From Ureibacillus thermophilus (GTDB lineage: Bacteria; Bacillota; Bacilli; Bacillales_A; Planococcaceae), in NCBI RefSeq assembly GCF_042657185.1, contig NZ_JBHSNN010000047.1: a stretch of DNA of 64,000 nucleotides; one strand, given 5' to 3'. The first letter of the stretch is position 1. Each line of letters starts with the position of its first letter. The translations under genes and the position numbers were made by a program. The notes beneath the pieces were generated by a model, which was not told the DNA's origin, did no database searches, and saw only the letters and a list, made by a program, of their open reading frames with translations. Below are positions 52,918 through 62,672 of this stretch, one piece after another.

Positions 52918-53414
52918 AATTAGAAATGTCGGCTTTACATTATGAAAACCTTATGACGTTAAGCGTCCGAATCAACGATGAAAAAGTGGAAGTCAAAGTG
53001 CCGCCGACGCTATCGCTTGCGGTCATTTTAAGAAATTATTTTCAATTGACTGGCACGAAAATTGCTTGCGGCATTGGACGATGCGGCGCTTGCTCCATTT
53101 TGCTGGATGATGAGCTGGTCAATGCTTGCTTGGTGATGGCTTACCAAGCTAATGGTAAAAGCATTACGACCATTGAAGGGCTCAGCAAACTATCTTTAGA
53201 TGAGGTACAGGAAGCCTTTTTAAAACAAGGCGGTTACCAATGCGGATATTGTACACCAGGGATGATTATGGCGGTAAAGGCAATGTTTGATCGAAACCCA
53301 CATCCCCAAGAATCGGATATTGAAGAAGCGTTGGCGGGCAATTTATGTCGCTGTACAGGATATGGAGGCATATTACGGGCAGTCAAATATGTTATGAATC
53401 AAAAACATTATTGA
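52896..53414 (+). CDS. pucE: Xanthine dehydrogenase iron-sulfur subunit PucE
   Basis: The 172-residue 2x[2Fe-2S] subunit that carries electrons from the molybdenum centre to FAD. Cluster ligands: CGIGRCGACSILLDDELVNAC in the plant-ferredoxin half and QCGYCTPGM with LCRCTGYGG in the helical half. The ATG at 52896 lies in the end of pucD with AAAGGGGATGATTCC upstream; the N-terminus has about 20 extra residues before the ferredoxin fold. The ABC transporter gene follows after 14 bases. Confidence 0.93.
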   Translation: MGIKQDVKLEMSALHYENLMTLSVRINDEKVEVKVPPTLSLAVILRNYFQLTGTKIACGIGRCGACSILLDDELVNACLVMAYQANGKSITTIEGLSKLSLDEVQEAFLKQGGYQCGYCTPGMIMAVKAMFDRNPHPQESDIEEALAGNLCRCTGYGGILRAVKYVMNQKHY

Positions 53415-53428
53415 AAGGAGGGGATTTC

Positions 53429-54991
53429 ATGGAATCACCGCTCTATGCCATTGACATGCAGGATATTGTAAAAAAATTCGGCAGCGTTATTGCTCTTGAC
53501 CATGTGAACTTTCAAGTGAAAAAAGGAGAGATTCATGCGTTATTAGGGGAAAATGGCGCCGGCAAAAGCACCATTATGAGTATATTATCAGGAATTTATC
53601 GGGCAGATAGCGGAACGGTTGCCATTAATGGAAAGATGGTGGATATCCGTTCTCCAAAAGAGGCAATAGAATTAGGGATTGGAATGGTCCATCAAAACTT
53701 CCGCTTAGTAGATTCCCTAAATGCTATTGAAAACATCATTTTAGGGGAAACAAAACATAAATGGCGCGGCGCTTCCTGGATGAAAAAGAAGAAGCAACAA
53801 ATAGCAGAAATTAGCGAGCGGTATGGATTGATTTTTCCAACCGATGTCCCGATTTGGCAACTATCCGTTGGGGAGCAGCAGCGGGTTGAAATTGTCAAAA
53901 CCCTCTATAAAGAGGCAGATATTATTATTTTTGATGAACCGACATCGGTGTTGACGCCCGGGGAAGCCGAGCAGCTTTTTGTTACAATGCGCGCTTTAAA
54001 AAAAGCTGGAAAAACGATGATTATCACAACTCATAAATTAAAAGAAGTTATGGCCGTTGCCGATCGCATTTCTGTCATGAGAAAAGGGAAGATGATTGCC
54101 CAATTCGATCGGAAGGAAACAACAATGGAACAGTTGGCAAATTTAATGGTTGAAAATGCAGCAGCACATGAAATTCCTATTCCTTTTCTTCCATTGGGAA
54201 AACCTATTTTGGAAGTGAAAGATTTAACCGTAAAAACAAAGCAGCATTATGAGGCGCTGAAAGGAATCGAGTTTACCGTTCATGAACATGAGATTGTAGG
54301 AGTCGCCGGTGTTGCCGGAAATGGTCAAAAACAGTTGGCCGAGGCGTTAACCGGATTAATTCCTTGGACACAAGGGTCAGTCACATTAAATGGAGAAAAG
54401 CTAGCCTCCACAACGGTAAAAGAGTTGATTGATAAAGGCGTTGCTCATATCCCCGAGAATCGCATGAAAAGCGGTTTAGCTGGAAGTTTAGGTTCGGTCG
54501 ATAACTTGCTAATGAAGTCGTATCGAACAAATCAGCGCACAAAATATGGACTATTGAAGAAAAAGCAAAATGACGCATGGGCCATGGAGCTAATAAAAAA
54601 ATTTAATGTACGGACGCCTGATTTAATAAGCCCTGTACGCCAGCTTTCAGGCGGCAATCAGCAAAAGCTGCTGTTTGCCAGAGAAATGGATTTGAATCCA
54701 AAGCTAATGATTGCTGTGCATCCTACCCAAGGGCTTGATGTCGGGGCGACAAAAGCTGTACATGAAATGCTTTTATCCCTGCGACAAAAAGGAAGCGGCG
54801 TATTGCTGATATCTGAAGATTTAGATGAAATTTTGCAGCTGTCGGATAAAATTTTAGTTCTTTACAACGGCCGCATCACGGGTGTATTGAGCCGTCAAGA
54901 AGCGACAAAAGAATGGATTGGCCGATTGATGGCCGGATTAACATATGAAGCGGAAGCGGGTGGCAGAAATGATTCAAAAATCGTCGTATGA
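53429..54991 (+). CDS. Nucleoside/nucleobase ABC transporter ATPase (NupO type)
   Basis: A 520-residue ATPase with two nucleotide-binding domains, as in importers for sugars and nucleosides with BMP-family receptors. First domain: Walker A GENGAGKST, signature LSVGEQQRVE, Walker B IIIFDEPTSVLTP. Second domain: degenerate Walker A GVAGNGQKQLAE, signature LSGGNQQKLLFA. AAAGGAGGGGATTTC before ATG 53429 decides the start. It follows pucE and starts a four-gene importer, so purine compounds are the likely cargo (inference from context and from the NupNOPQ family). Confidence 0.9.
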   Translation: MESPLYAIDMQDIVKKFGSVIALDHVNFQVKKGEIHALLGENGAGKSTIMSILSGIYRADSGTVAINGKMVDIRSPKEAIELGIGMVHQNFRLVDSLNAIENIILGETKHKWRGASWMKKKKQQIAEISERYGLIFPTDVPIWQLSVGEQQRVEIVKTLYKEADIIIFDEPTSVLTPGEAEQLFVTMRALKKAGKTMIITTHKLKEVMAVADRISVMRKGKMIAQFDRKETTMEQLANLMVENAAAHEIPIPFLPLGKPILEVKDLTVKTKQHYEALKGIEFTVHEHEIVGVAGVAGNGQKQLAEALTGLIPWTQGSVTLNGEKLASTTVKELIDKGVAHIPENRMKSGLAGSLGSVDNLLMKSYRTNQRTKYGLLKKKQNDAWAMELIKKFNVRTPDLISPVRQLSGGNQQKLLFAREMDLNPKLMIAVHPTQGLDVGATKAVHEMLLSLRQKGSGVLLISEDLDEILQLSDKILVLYNGRITGVLSRQEATKEWIGRLMAGLTYEAEAGGRNDSKIVV

Positions 54992-56084
54992 CAAATTATC
55001 AGCAGACCTTCAACCCTCAAGAAAAAAAGCATTCTTCTTTCCCTATCGTTTGCAATATGATCCCCATAAAAAATCGAATCCATGGCTGGTGCCAATTTTA
55101 TCTGTAGTTGCAGCTTTATTCATTTGTTCCGTTTTTCTACTATTCAATGATTATAATCCGATAGAAGTTTATCAAAGAATGTTTTCAAGCGCCTTTGGTT
55201 CCAGTTTTGGCATCAGTGAAACGATTGTCAAAGCCATTCCATTATTATTGTGTGGTTTAGGTGTGGCCATTGCTTATAAAATTGCTATTTGGAATATTGG
55301 GGCGGAAGGGCAATTTGTATTAGGAGCGATTGGGGCAACAGCCATTACCATTTATTTTCCTAATTTGCCTGGAGTCCTGTACATTCCATTGATGATGTTT
55401 GCAGGAATTGCAGCAGGCGCCTTATGGGGATTATTTACCGCCATTCCTCGAACTTATTTTAAAGTGAATGAACTCATTACTTCCCTCATGTTGAATTATG
55501 TGGCATTGCTTTTGCTCGACTACTTAGTCTATGAACCTTGGCGCGATCCGGAAGGGTTCAATTTTCCGGGCACCCCTCAGTTTCCCCCTTTTCAAATGTT
55601 AGCGAATATCGGAAGCACCCGTCTTCATTTTGGTTTGATATTTGCAATTGCTGCTTTGATTATATTTGCCTTTTTGCTGACAAAAACTCGCTGGGGATAT
55701 GAATTGAAATTATTAGGGGCAAATAAAGAGGCAGCTCAAAATGCCGGGATTCATATCAACCGACATATTTTGCTTGTGATGCTAATCAGCGGTGGTTTGG
55801 CAGGATTTGCAGGGGCAATCGAAGTTTCAGGTGTAGCCCATCGATTAATGTATGGCATTTCACCGGGATATGGTTATACCGCCATCATTGTGGCATGGCT
55901 CGCGAAATTAAATCCTTGGGCAATGGTAATCACTTCTCTCTTTATTGGCGCTTTAATTGTCGGGGGCTATAGTGTGCAACTGATTGGGCTGCCATCCTCA
56001 TTTTCGTCCATGATTCAAGGACTGATTCTCATTTGCTTATTGAGTGGTGAAATGCTCAGCAAATATCGATTGAAAAGAATGTAA
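54969..56084 (+). CDS. Nucleoside/nucleobase ABC transporter permease 1 (NupP type)
   Basis: A 371-residue BPD_transp_2-type permease with about eight to ten membrane helices, opening with a 45-residue cytosolic tail. Family marks are IAIWNIGAEGQFVLGAIGA and GFNFPGTPQFPPF. ATG 54969 (MIQKSS) has GGGTGGCAGAA upstream and overlaps the ATPase by 23 bases. Partner of the permease that follows. Located in the cytoplasmic membrane. Confidence 0.88.
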   Translation: MIQKSSYDKLSADLQPSRKKAFFFPYRLQYDPHKKSNPWLVPILSVVAALFICSVFLLFNDYNPIEVYQRMFSSAFGSSFGISETIVKAIPLLLCGLGVAIAYKIAIWNIGAEGQFVLGAIGATAITIYFPNLPGVLYIPLMMFAGIAAGALWGLFTAIPRTYFKVNELITSLMLNYVALLLLDYLVYEPWRDPEGFNFPGTPQFPPFQMLANIGSTRLHFGLIFAIAALIIFAFLLTKTRWGYELKLLGANKEAAQNAGIHINRHILLVMLISGGLAGFAGAIEVSGVAHRLMYGISPGYGYTAIIVAWLAKLNPWAMVITSLFIGALIVGGYSVQLIGLPSSFSSMIQGLILICLLSGEMLSKYRLKRM

Positions 56085-56105
56085 TGGTAAAAGGAGGCTA
56101 CCGCT

Positions 56106-57035
56106 ATGGACGTCATTCCACTGATACTTGTAGCAGCTATTTCCGGAGGGACAACGCTTTTATTTGCCGTACTGGGCGGCATTTTAAATGAAAAAGCGGG
56201 CGTCACCAATTTAGGCACGGAAGGAATTATGTTGATGGGGGCTGTGATTTCAGCAACCACTTATATTCGGACAGAAAGTATTTTGTTTGCGGTTTTCGTC
56301 ACGTTGATTGTAGCAGGCATATTAGGACTTGTTCATGCGATACTTTGCGTTACTCTCAGGACGAATCAAACGGTGACAGGGCTTGCCATGACGCTCTTTG
56401 GAACGGGTTTTAGCGCATATTTAGGAAAACCGGTGGCAGGATTGCCGATTTCTGCAAAGATCCCCTCTTTTGATATACCAGGTTTGAGCGCCATTCCATT
56501 CATTGGCGTCATGTTTCAACAGTTCAATCTATTTATATTGTCAAGTATTTTACTTGCCATTTTCTTATATGTTTATATGTTTAAAACCTCTTGGGGGCTC
56601 CATCTGAAAGCAGTAGGCGATAACCCATCCACATCGGATGCGATGGGGATTTCGGTTGTAGGTATCCGCTATTTTCATGTGATTGCAGGTTCCATGCTCA
56701 TGGGGTTGGCCGGCTGTTATTTAGTGATGGTGTATTCCCCTAGCTGGATTGAAGGGATGACGGCAGGAAGAGGATGGATTGCCATTGCTTTAATCATTTT
56801 CGCTCGTTGGAATCCATTATTTGCAATTTTTGGTTCTTATTTCTTTGGCGGTTTAGATTCCCTCGGCTTCCGTTTGCAGCTGGTGGAGATTGCGGTGCCA
56901 TCCTATTTCTTGAAGATGATTCCATATATTGCAACCATTCTAGTGCTGATGTTTATTGGATGGAAAAATCGCCATAAACCTTCAATCGAGCCAAAATCTT
57001 TAGGCATTCCTTATTTTCGTGAACAACGCTTTTAA
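56106..57035 (+). CDS. Nucleoside/nucleobase ABC transporter permease 2 (NupQ type)
   Basis: A 309-residue second permease of the same family, about eight helices. Marks are NEKAGVTNLGTEGIMLMGAV and LHLKAVGDNPSTSDAMGISV. AAAAGGAGGCTACCGCT precedes the ATG at 56106. It lies 21 bases after permease 1 and is followed by the binding protein gene. Confidence 0.88.
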   Translation: MDVIPLILVAAISGGTTLLFAVLGGILNEKAGVTNLGTEGIMLMGAVISATTYIRTESILFAVFVTLIVAGILGLVHAILCVTLRTNQTVTGLAMTLFGTGFSAYLGKPVAGLPISAKIPSFDIPGLSAIPFIGVMFQQFNLFILSSILLAIFLYVYMFKTSWGLHLKAVGDNPSTSDAMGISVVGIRYFHVIAGSMLMGLAGCYLVMVYSPSWIEGMTAGRGWIAIALIIFARWNPLFAIFGSYFFGGLDSLGFRLQLVEIAVPSYFLKMIPYIATILVLMFIGWKNRHKPSIEPKSLGIPYFREQRF

Positions 57036-57108
57036 TTAAAGGTGGTGGTGTGAAGGAGAAGATGCTTTTTTTAAAAATGGAAAATTGCAGGAAATGGAGG
57101 AAAATGAA

Positions 57109-58272
57109 ATGGAATTCAGAAAAAAATGGATTAGCCAATTCTTATTTGCTACTTTCATGCTTGTTTTGCTTTTTGCATTAACTGCTTGCTCACAAGGTTC
57201 AGATAGCAGCGAAGGGACAAAGGAGAAGGAAGAAAATACGGCAGCAGAAAATTCATCAGATGATTCCAAAGAGAAAAAAATGCCTAGAGTGGCCTTCGTC
57301 TATATTGGCGTACCTTCTGATGGCGGTTGGACGAAAACCCATGATGAAGGACGGGAACTCGTTGATAAAACTTTTGGCATCAAATCGACAACAGTTGAAA
57401 ATGTGCCAGAAGGTCCGGATGCCGAGCGCGTCCTCGAAGAATTAGCGCAAGATCATGATATTATTTTTGCGACAAGCTATGGTTACATGGATTATGTCAT
57501 CAATGTGGCTAAAAAATATCCGAATGTAACATTCCTTCATGCAACAGGCTATAAAAAAGCTGAAAACGTTGGCACATATCAAGTGAAAGGCTGGGAGTCC
57601 AGCTATTTAGCGGGTACCGCAGCTGGTTTGCTGGCGAAAAACGGAAAAATTGGATATGTTGGGGCATTCCCAATTCCAGAAGTCATTTATTCCATCAACG
57701 CCTTTACATTAGCAGCAAAAGCAGTAAATCCTGATGTTGAAGTATCCGTAGTGTGGAGCAACACTTGGTTCGACCCAACAGCTGAAAAACAAGCAGCTGA
57801 AACTTTGCTTGATCAAGGCATTGATGTACTAGCAAACTATCAAGATTCTCCAACAGGCATCCAAGCAGCGGCTGAACGCAATGTTTGGGGAATGGGCAAC
57901 GATGCGGATATGAGTGCTTATGCACCTGAAACATATATTACAAACCCGATAATTAACTGGGGCGACTACTATGTTCAAACCGTTCAAAGCTGGATTGATG
58001 GTAGATGGAAATCTGAGTCTTATTTGGGCGGATTGAAAGAAGGAATGGCCAATATTGCCCCATTCGGCAAAAATGTTCCGGATAAAGTAAAACAAAAAGT
58101 GGAAGAAGTCAGAAAATCCATCATGTCTGGCGAAACTGTAATTTTCAAAGGCCCACTTTATGACAACACTGGACAACTTCGTGTAGCGGAAGGCGAATCT
58201 TTAACAGATGAGCAAATTTTATCCATGGATTGGCTTGTAGAAGGCGTAAAAGGCAGCATTCCGAAAAATTAA
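57109..58272 (+). CDS. BMP-family substrate-binding lipoprotein of the purine importer
   Basis: The extracytoplasmic receptor of the importer, 387 residues. It has a lipoprotein signal with LTAC, an acidic Ser/Glu-rich linker, and a BMP (basic membrane protein/PnrA) domain starting PRVAFVYIGVPSDGGWTKTH. PnrA and NupN proteins of this family bind purine nucleosides. GGAGGAAAATGAA before ATG 57109 fixes the start; the open frame is longer. A terminator follows at 58308. Being last in the operon rather than first is unusual compared with NupNOPQ. Confidence 0.9.
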   Translation: MEFRKKWISQFLFATFMLVLLFALTACSQGSDSSEGTKEKEENTAAENSSDDSKEKKMPRVAFVYIGVPSDGGWTKTHDEGRELVDKTFGIKSTTVENVPEGPDAERVLEELAQDHDIIFATSYGYMDYVINVAKKYPNVTFLHATGYKKAENVGTYQVKGWESSYLAGTAAGLLAKNGKIGYVGAFPIPEVIYSINAFTLAAKAVNPDVEVSVVWSNTWFDPTAEKQAAETLLDQGIDVLANYQDSPTGIQAAAERNVWGMGNDADMSAYAPETYITNPIINWGDYYVQTVQSWIDGRWKSESYLGGLKEGMANIAPFGKNVPDKVKQKVEEVRKSIMSGETVIFKGPLYDNTGQLRVAEGESLTDEQILSMDWLVEGVKGSIPKN

Positions 58273-58307
58273 CGTTTTCGAAATTTGGGCTTCCAAAAAT
58301 AAGATAC

Positions 58308-58356
58308 CCTGTAAAAGTTAGATGCTTATCTAATTTTTACGGGGAACTTTTTTTCT
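58308..58356 (+). terminator. Terminator of the puc/importer unit
   Basis: Long stem CCCTGTAAAAGTTAGAT with its complement, closed by a short loop, then a T run. Confidence 0.85.
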
Positions 58357-58617
58357 TGAGTTTGAAGATTGATATAGTTATATTTAATATTAAAATTTTT
58401 TAAAAGGGTGAAATAAACAAATACAGCGCCTACTTTATAAATATTGAGATAACTGCCATTTTTCCTTTTCTTTTTTAAGGTTCTATCTGTTGTTTGTTGG
58501 AATAACAGAAGATGTCTTTATTGAAAATGAAAAACCTCCCATGAAATAGTTTATTGCAATTTCATGGGAGGTTTTCGTTGGAAGGATAGATTTTATCCCA
58601 ACCTCATTAAACGAAAT
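58357..58617. other. Convergent gap
   Basis: Non-coding AT-rich DNA between the importer operon and guaD. Only the guaD terminator is recognised. Confidence 0.5.
58530..58577 (-). terminator. Terminator of guaD
   Basis: Near-perfect stem AAAACCTCCCATGAAAT with its complement; on the minus strand it ends in a T tract. Confidence 0.85.
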
Positions 58618-59085
58618 TTAATATGGAATTTTTTCATCTGCTCGTTCCCAATATTCAAAGGGTTTTAAATAGCCTTCTGGTTGAACTTGTTTCATTTCGA
58701 TAAAACGTTGGGATTTATCTTTTGCTAATTCTTCATATATGAAATGATCATCGAATCCAATTTGAGCTGCATCGTGTTGGGTCGCTGCATAATAAATTTT
58801 TTCAATTCTTGCCCAATAAATCGCGCCTAAACACATAGGGCATGGTTCACAGGAAGTGTAAATCTCGCAATGATCTAATTGGAATGTATTTAAATTTTTA
58901 CAAGCATCGCGAATCGCCATAATTTCCGCATGGGCAGTCGGGTCATTCTTCGTTGTTACAGAATTTTTTCCAACCCCTACGATTTTTCCATCTTTCACAA
59001 TAATGGCTCCAAAGGGTCCTCCATTTTTCGATTGTGCGCTTTGTAAAGCCATTTCCACCGCTTGGCTCATCAACTTTTTTTCCAT
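58618..59085 (-). CDS. guaD: Guanine deaminase GuaD
   Basis: Zinc enzyme of the cytidine-deaminase fold that deaminates guanine to xanthine, the substrate of the nearby PucCDE. 155 residues: HAE in PTAHAEIMAIRDA (His ligand and catalytic Glu) and TSCEPCPMCLGAIYWA (two Cys ligands); the C-terminal segment LKPFEYWERADEKIPY is typical of GuaD. GAGAAAAGGAGGGATTTCG before ATG 59085 fixes the start. Leftward, facing the importer operon, divergent from the amidase. Confidence 0.93.
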   Translation of the reverse strand: MEKKLMSQAVEMALQSAQSKNGGPFGAIIVKDGKIVGVGKNSVTTKNDPTAHAEIMAIRDACKNLNTFQLDHCEIYTSCEPCPMCLGAIYWARIEKIYYAATQHDAAQIGFDDHFIYEELAKDKSQRFIEMKQVQPEGYLKPFEYWERADEKIPY

Positions 59086-59236
59086 CGAAATCCCTCCTTT
59101 TCTCTTAATGTAACATTCTGAATTTTTTTGAAATATAGTTAAACTGACTAAAAATATTGGGCACATTTGACAATTGCACCGATGCAATTTGTATGAAAAT
59201 TATTTACAATAGGTGCAAATATAGGAGGAGTTGTAC

Positions 59237-60367
59237 ATGAACGAGATTTATAGGAATGAAAAAGTGGAAATGGCCCCTTTAAAAGAAGGGCGATTGTCAG
59301 GATATACCTTTGCGGTGAAGGATGTATTTGCCGTGGAAGGAGAAAAAAACAGCGCAGGAAATCCAGATTGGCTGGTTACTCATGAGGCGAATACATTCAC
59401 GGCGCCGGTAATCGAGCACCTGCTCTTGAATGGAGCAACTTTAAAAGGGCTGACCCATACAGATGAGCTGATGTATAGCTTAAATGGTGAAAACATTCAT
59501 TATGGCACGCCGCCAAATCTGCTTCATCCGGACCATATTCCAGGGGGATCATCGAGCGGTTCTGCCAGTGCGGCGGCGGAGAGGGATTTTACCCTTGGCA
59601 CAGATACTGGCGGTTCTGTTCGTGTACCGTCCAGCTACTGTGGTCTATATGGCATCCGACCAACCCATAATGCTATTTCGATGAAAGGTGTCATACCCCT
59701 TGCCCCAAGTTTTGATACGGTCGGCTGGATATCCAAATCGAGCCGCATATTGAAAGAAGTGGGAGATGTTTTGTTGCATGATGAAATCATTGAGTTTACA
59801 AACATCACCATTGATCTGCAAGGTTGGAATTTTTTGCAGCCAGAGGACCGGCATTATTTAGAGGCGGCAATAAACAAATTAGAGGTTGAAACTAAGGAAA
59901 TAACAGGGCCATTGGAAGAGTGGGCGACCTTATTTCGAACAATACAAGGAATTGAAATTTGGAAAGTCCATGGGGAATGGATTCGTTCTGTAAAACCAAC
60001 TTTTGCACCGTCCATAGAAAAACGTTTTCAATGGGCAAGTACACTGGATGCAGGTATGTATGATGAGTTGAAGTTAAAGCAATTGGCTATTCAAGAGTAT
60101 TTGCAAAAACAAATAGGAGAGAAGGGCTTGCTTGTCATTCCAACAACTCCTTCCATAGCTCCTAAGAAAAAGGCAACATCTGAAGAAGTGGAAGACGTTC
60201 GTACCAAAACGATGCAGCTTACCTGCATTGCAGGGTTGAGCGGTTTTCCGCAAGTGACCGTTCCTATTATGCGGGCAGATGGATTAGCGCTAGGATTATC
60301 CTTTATCGCGACAAGGGGACGGGACCGTGCTTTGCTTCATTTTGTAGATCAATATTTTGGAAGCTAG
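59237..60367 (+). CDS. Amidase-signature-family hydrolase
   Basis: A 376-residue amidase with the complete Ser-cisSer-Lys triad: Lys28 in FAVKDVF, cis-Ser near 106 in PGGSSSGSASAA and nucleophile Ser127 in GTDTGGSVRVPSS. The substrate pocket is not readable from sequence. GGAGGAGTTGTAC before ATG 59237 sets the start. Shorter than GatA-type amidases (about 480). It lies next to purine-degradation genes and to a GGT-fold enzyme, which recalls amidase plus HpxW pairs in the Klebsiella hpx clusters, so an amide from purine breakdown such as oxamate or an ureido compound is one possibility (inference). Confidence 0.85.
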   Translation: MNEIYRNEKVEMAPLKEGRLSGYTFAVKDVFAVEGEKNSAGNPDWLVTHEANTFTAPVIEHLLLNGATLKGLTHTDELMYSLNGENIHYGTPPNLLHPDHIPGGSSSGSASAAAERDFTLGTDTGGSVRVPSSYCGLYGIRPTHNAISMKGVIPLAPSFDTVGWISKSSRILKEVGDVLLHDEIIEFTNITIDLQGWNFLQPEDRHYLEAAINKLEVETKEITGPLEEWATLFRTIQGIEIWKVHGEWIRSVKPTFAPSIEKRFQWASTLDAGMYDELKLKQLAIQEYLQKQIGEKGLLVIPTTPSIAPKKKATSEEVEDVRTKTMQLTCIAGLSGFPQVTVPIMRADGLALGLSFIATRGRDRALLHFVDQYFGS

Positions 60368-60436
60368 CAGGTAAGATGATTAGTCAAGAATTTATCATGA
60401 CACAAAGGGTTTAAATAGGATGAAGGGGGAAATGAA

Positions 60437-62068
60437 ATGCAGTATCGTGCAACAACAATGGGGGTTAATGGTATGGTGACAACCCCTCATTATTTAGCTT
60501 CACAAGCAGCATTAAAAGTTTTACATAATGGGGGAAATGCAGTCGAAGCAACGATTGCGGCCGCTTCGGTTCTTGCCGTCGTCTATCCGCATATGAACAG
60601 CATTGGCGGGGATAATTTTTGGTTGATTTATAATGCGAAAACTAAGGAAGTCAAAGCATTAAACAGCAGCGGCCGTGCCGGGGAAAAGGCGACCATTGAT
60701 TTTTATAAACAACAAGGTTTCGATAAAATTCCAGCCCGTGGAGCCCTTTCTGCCAATACCGTTCCAGGAGCGGTAGCCGGGTGGGGAGAAGTGCACCTGT
60801 ATGCGGAAAAGGAAATGGGTAATGGATTGACTTGGCAAGAGTTGCTTGAGCCGGCGATTGGTTATGCGAGGGACGGCTATCCCGTTACAGAAAGCCAACA
60901 TTATTGGACAACTGTGAATTTAGAAGAAGATGCAGAGTTTCGTGGTTTACATCGTTTTGATGAGTTTGCCCGCATCTTTTTGCACAACGGAAAAGTCCCG
61001 AAAGTCGGTGCCATTTTCAAACAGCCGGATTTAGCGGATACGTTGGTCTATATTGCTGAAAATGGAGCAAAAAGTTTTTATGAAGGCGAGATTGCCGAAA
61101 AAATCGTGAAAGATTTGGAACGGTTGGGAGGCATCTTAACAATCGATGATTTTAAAGCTCATAAAAGCGACTGGGTCGAACCGCTTTCCGTTGATTACCA
61201 CGGATATAAGGCGTATAATTTGCCGCCGAATACCCAAGGATTTGCGAGCCTGTCCATTTTAAATATATTAAACCATCTAAATCTTCAAGAAATTGAAGAA
61301 GGTTCGCCGGAATATTATCACATCTTAGTGGAAGCGGTGAAACTTGCCTTTATGGATCGGGACCAATATTTAACAGACCCGGAATTTGTCGAAATTCCTC
61401 TCGATGATTTATTAAGCCCGGAACATGGCAAAGAACTGGCGAATCAATTAAAACAAAACCTTCAGGCAAGAAAGTTGCAGCCCCTTGATGCAAAGGGCGA
61501 TACGGTATGGTTTGGCGTTGTGGATAGAGAAGGGAATGCGGTTTCCTGCATACAAAGCATTTATCATGAATTTGGCTCAGCCATTATTCCTCGGGGTACT
61601 GGCGTGATTTTACAAAATCGGGGCAGCTTTTTCTCATTGGATGAAAATCACGTCAATTGCTTAGCGCCGAGAAAACGCACATTCCATACGTTGAATCCTG
61701 CCATGCTCTTAAAAAATGGCCGTCCCGTTCTTGTGTACGGAACGATGGGAGGAGAAGGGCAGCCGCAAACCCAGGCGATGCTTGTAACCCGCATCATTGA
61801 TTATGGAATGAACGTGCAGGAGGCCATTGAAGCCCCTCGTTTTCTATATGGCCGCACATGGGGAGCCTCTTCAAATACGTTAAAGCTGGAAGGGCGCATT
61901 CCTCCAATGGTACAATCGAAGCTTCAAGATTGGGGGCATGATATTGAGGTGCTTCCAGACTTTACAGATACGATGGGGCATGCCGGGGCCATTTGGATTG
62001 ACCATGAAACAAATGTAAAATTTGGCGGTGCTGATCCTCGTGGAGATGGGGCTGCAATCGGTTATTAA
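60437..62068 (+). CDS. ywrD: Gamma-glutamyltransferase-fold Ntn hydrolase (YwrD/HpxW type)
   Basis: A 543-residue self-cleaving Ntn hydrolase. The chain should be cut before Thr356 (KGDTVWFGVVD), the nucleophile of the small subunit; GTMGGEGQPQTQ forms the oxyanion region. There is no signal peptide, unlike secreted GGT. The substrate loop GGDNFWLIYN differs from classical GGT (GGGGFMLVY), closer to YwrD and the oxamate amidohydrolase HpxW as I recall them. B. subtilis ywrD also lies beside CHR transporter genes. ATGAAGGGGGAAATGAA precedes the ATG. Gamma-glutamyl transfer remains an alternative role. Confidence 0.87.
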   Translation: MQYRATTMGVNGMVTTPHYLASQAALKVLHNGGNAVEATIAAASVLAVVYPHMNSIGGDNFWLIYNAKTKEVKALNSSGRAGEKATIDFYKQQGFDKIPARGALSANTVPGAVAGWGEVHLYAEKEMGNGLTWQELLEPAIGYARDGYPVTESQHYWTTVNLEEDAEFRGLHRFDEFARIFLHNGKVPKVGAIFKQPDLADTLVYIAENGAKSFYEGEIAEKIVKDLERLGGILTIDDFKAHKSDWVEPLSVDYHGYKAYNLPPNTQGFASLSILNILNHLNLQEIEEGSPEYYHILVEAVKLAFMDRDQYLTDPEFVEIPLDDLLSPEHGKELANQLKQNLQARKLQPLDAKGDTVWFGVVDREGNAVSCIQSIYHEFGSAIIPRGTGVILQNRGSFFSLDENHVNCLAPRKRTFHTLNPAMLLKNGRPVLVYGTMGGEGQPQTQAMLVTRIIDYGMNVQEAIEAPRFLYGRTWGASSNTLKLEGRIPPMVQSKLQDWGHDIEVLPDFTDTMGHAGAIWIDHETNVKFGGADPRGDGAAIGY

Positions 62069-62073
62069 AATAC

Positions 62074-62103
62074 AAGGCTGCTCGAAGGAGAGCGGCCTTT
62101 TCT
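62074..62103 (+). terminator. Short hairpin between ywrD and the CHR genes
   Basis: Stem AAGGCTGCTC/GAGAGCGGCCTT with a GAAG loop and TTTTCTAT after it; may be a partial terminator. Confidence 0.55.
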
Positions 62104-62117
62104 ATAGGGGTGAGAAT

Positions 62118-62672
62118 ATGTGGAAAAGGCAAAAGGAAATTTTTATTGCATTTTTTCGTTCTGGAATATTAGGGTTTGGCGGCGGTCCATCTTCCATTCC
62201 ACTTATGCATAAAGAAATAGTGGAAACCTTTGAATTTATGAACGATGAAGAATTCAGCGACTGTTTGGCCATAGGAAATACGCTGCCTGGTCCAATTGCT
62301 ACTAAAATGGCCGGCTATATCGGCTATCGGGTCGGAGGGATGTTAGGATTGCTGAATGCATTAATTGCCACCATCCTTCCTACAGCGGTCGTGCTGATTT
62401 TATTTTTAACGGTGCTTCATGAATATAGTGATTTGCCCTTTATTCAAGGCATGACAAATGGCGTTGTACCAATTGTGGGGGTTATGATGTTTGTTTTAAC
62501 ATGGGAATTTATAAAAAAGGGGAAAAATGCCCTCGGATGGAAAAAAGGGATGTTGATTTTTTTAGCTTCATTTGCGGGGATTTGGCTGTTCCATATCAAT
62601 CCGGGCATAATCATTGCCCTACTGCTTGGTCTAGCCCTGTTATTACCGTTGAAAAAGGGGGATGAAGCATGA
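62118..62672 (+). CDS. CHR-family ('chromate') transporter, short subunit 1
   Basis: A 184-residue single-domain CHR transporter with about six helices and the motif GFGGGPSSIPLMHKEIV, plus GNTLPGPIATKMAGYIGY. Short CHR proteins act as pairs, like Chr3N/Chr3C (YwrB/YwrA) of B. subtilis. ATAGGGGTGAGAAT before ATG 62118 fixes the start; the open frame reaches back into ywrD. Its stop overlaps the next start (ATGA). Chromate export is shown for some members, but the adjacency to ywrD-type genes hints at another anion. Confidence 0.88.
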   Translation: MWKRQKEIFIAFFRSGILGFGGGPSSIPLMHKEIVETFEFMNDEEFSDCLAIGNTLPGPIATKMAGYIGYRVGGMLGLLNALIATILPTAVVLILFLTVLHEYSDLPFIQGMTNGVVPIVGVMMFVLTWEFIKKGKNALGWKKGMLIFLASFAGIWLFHINPGIIIALLLGLALLLPLKKGDEA

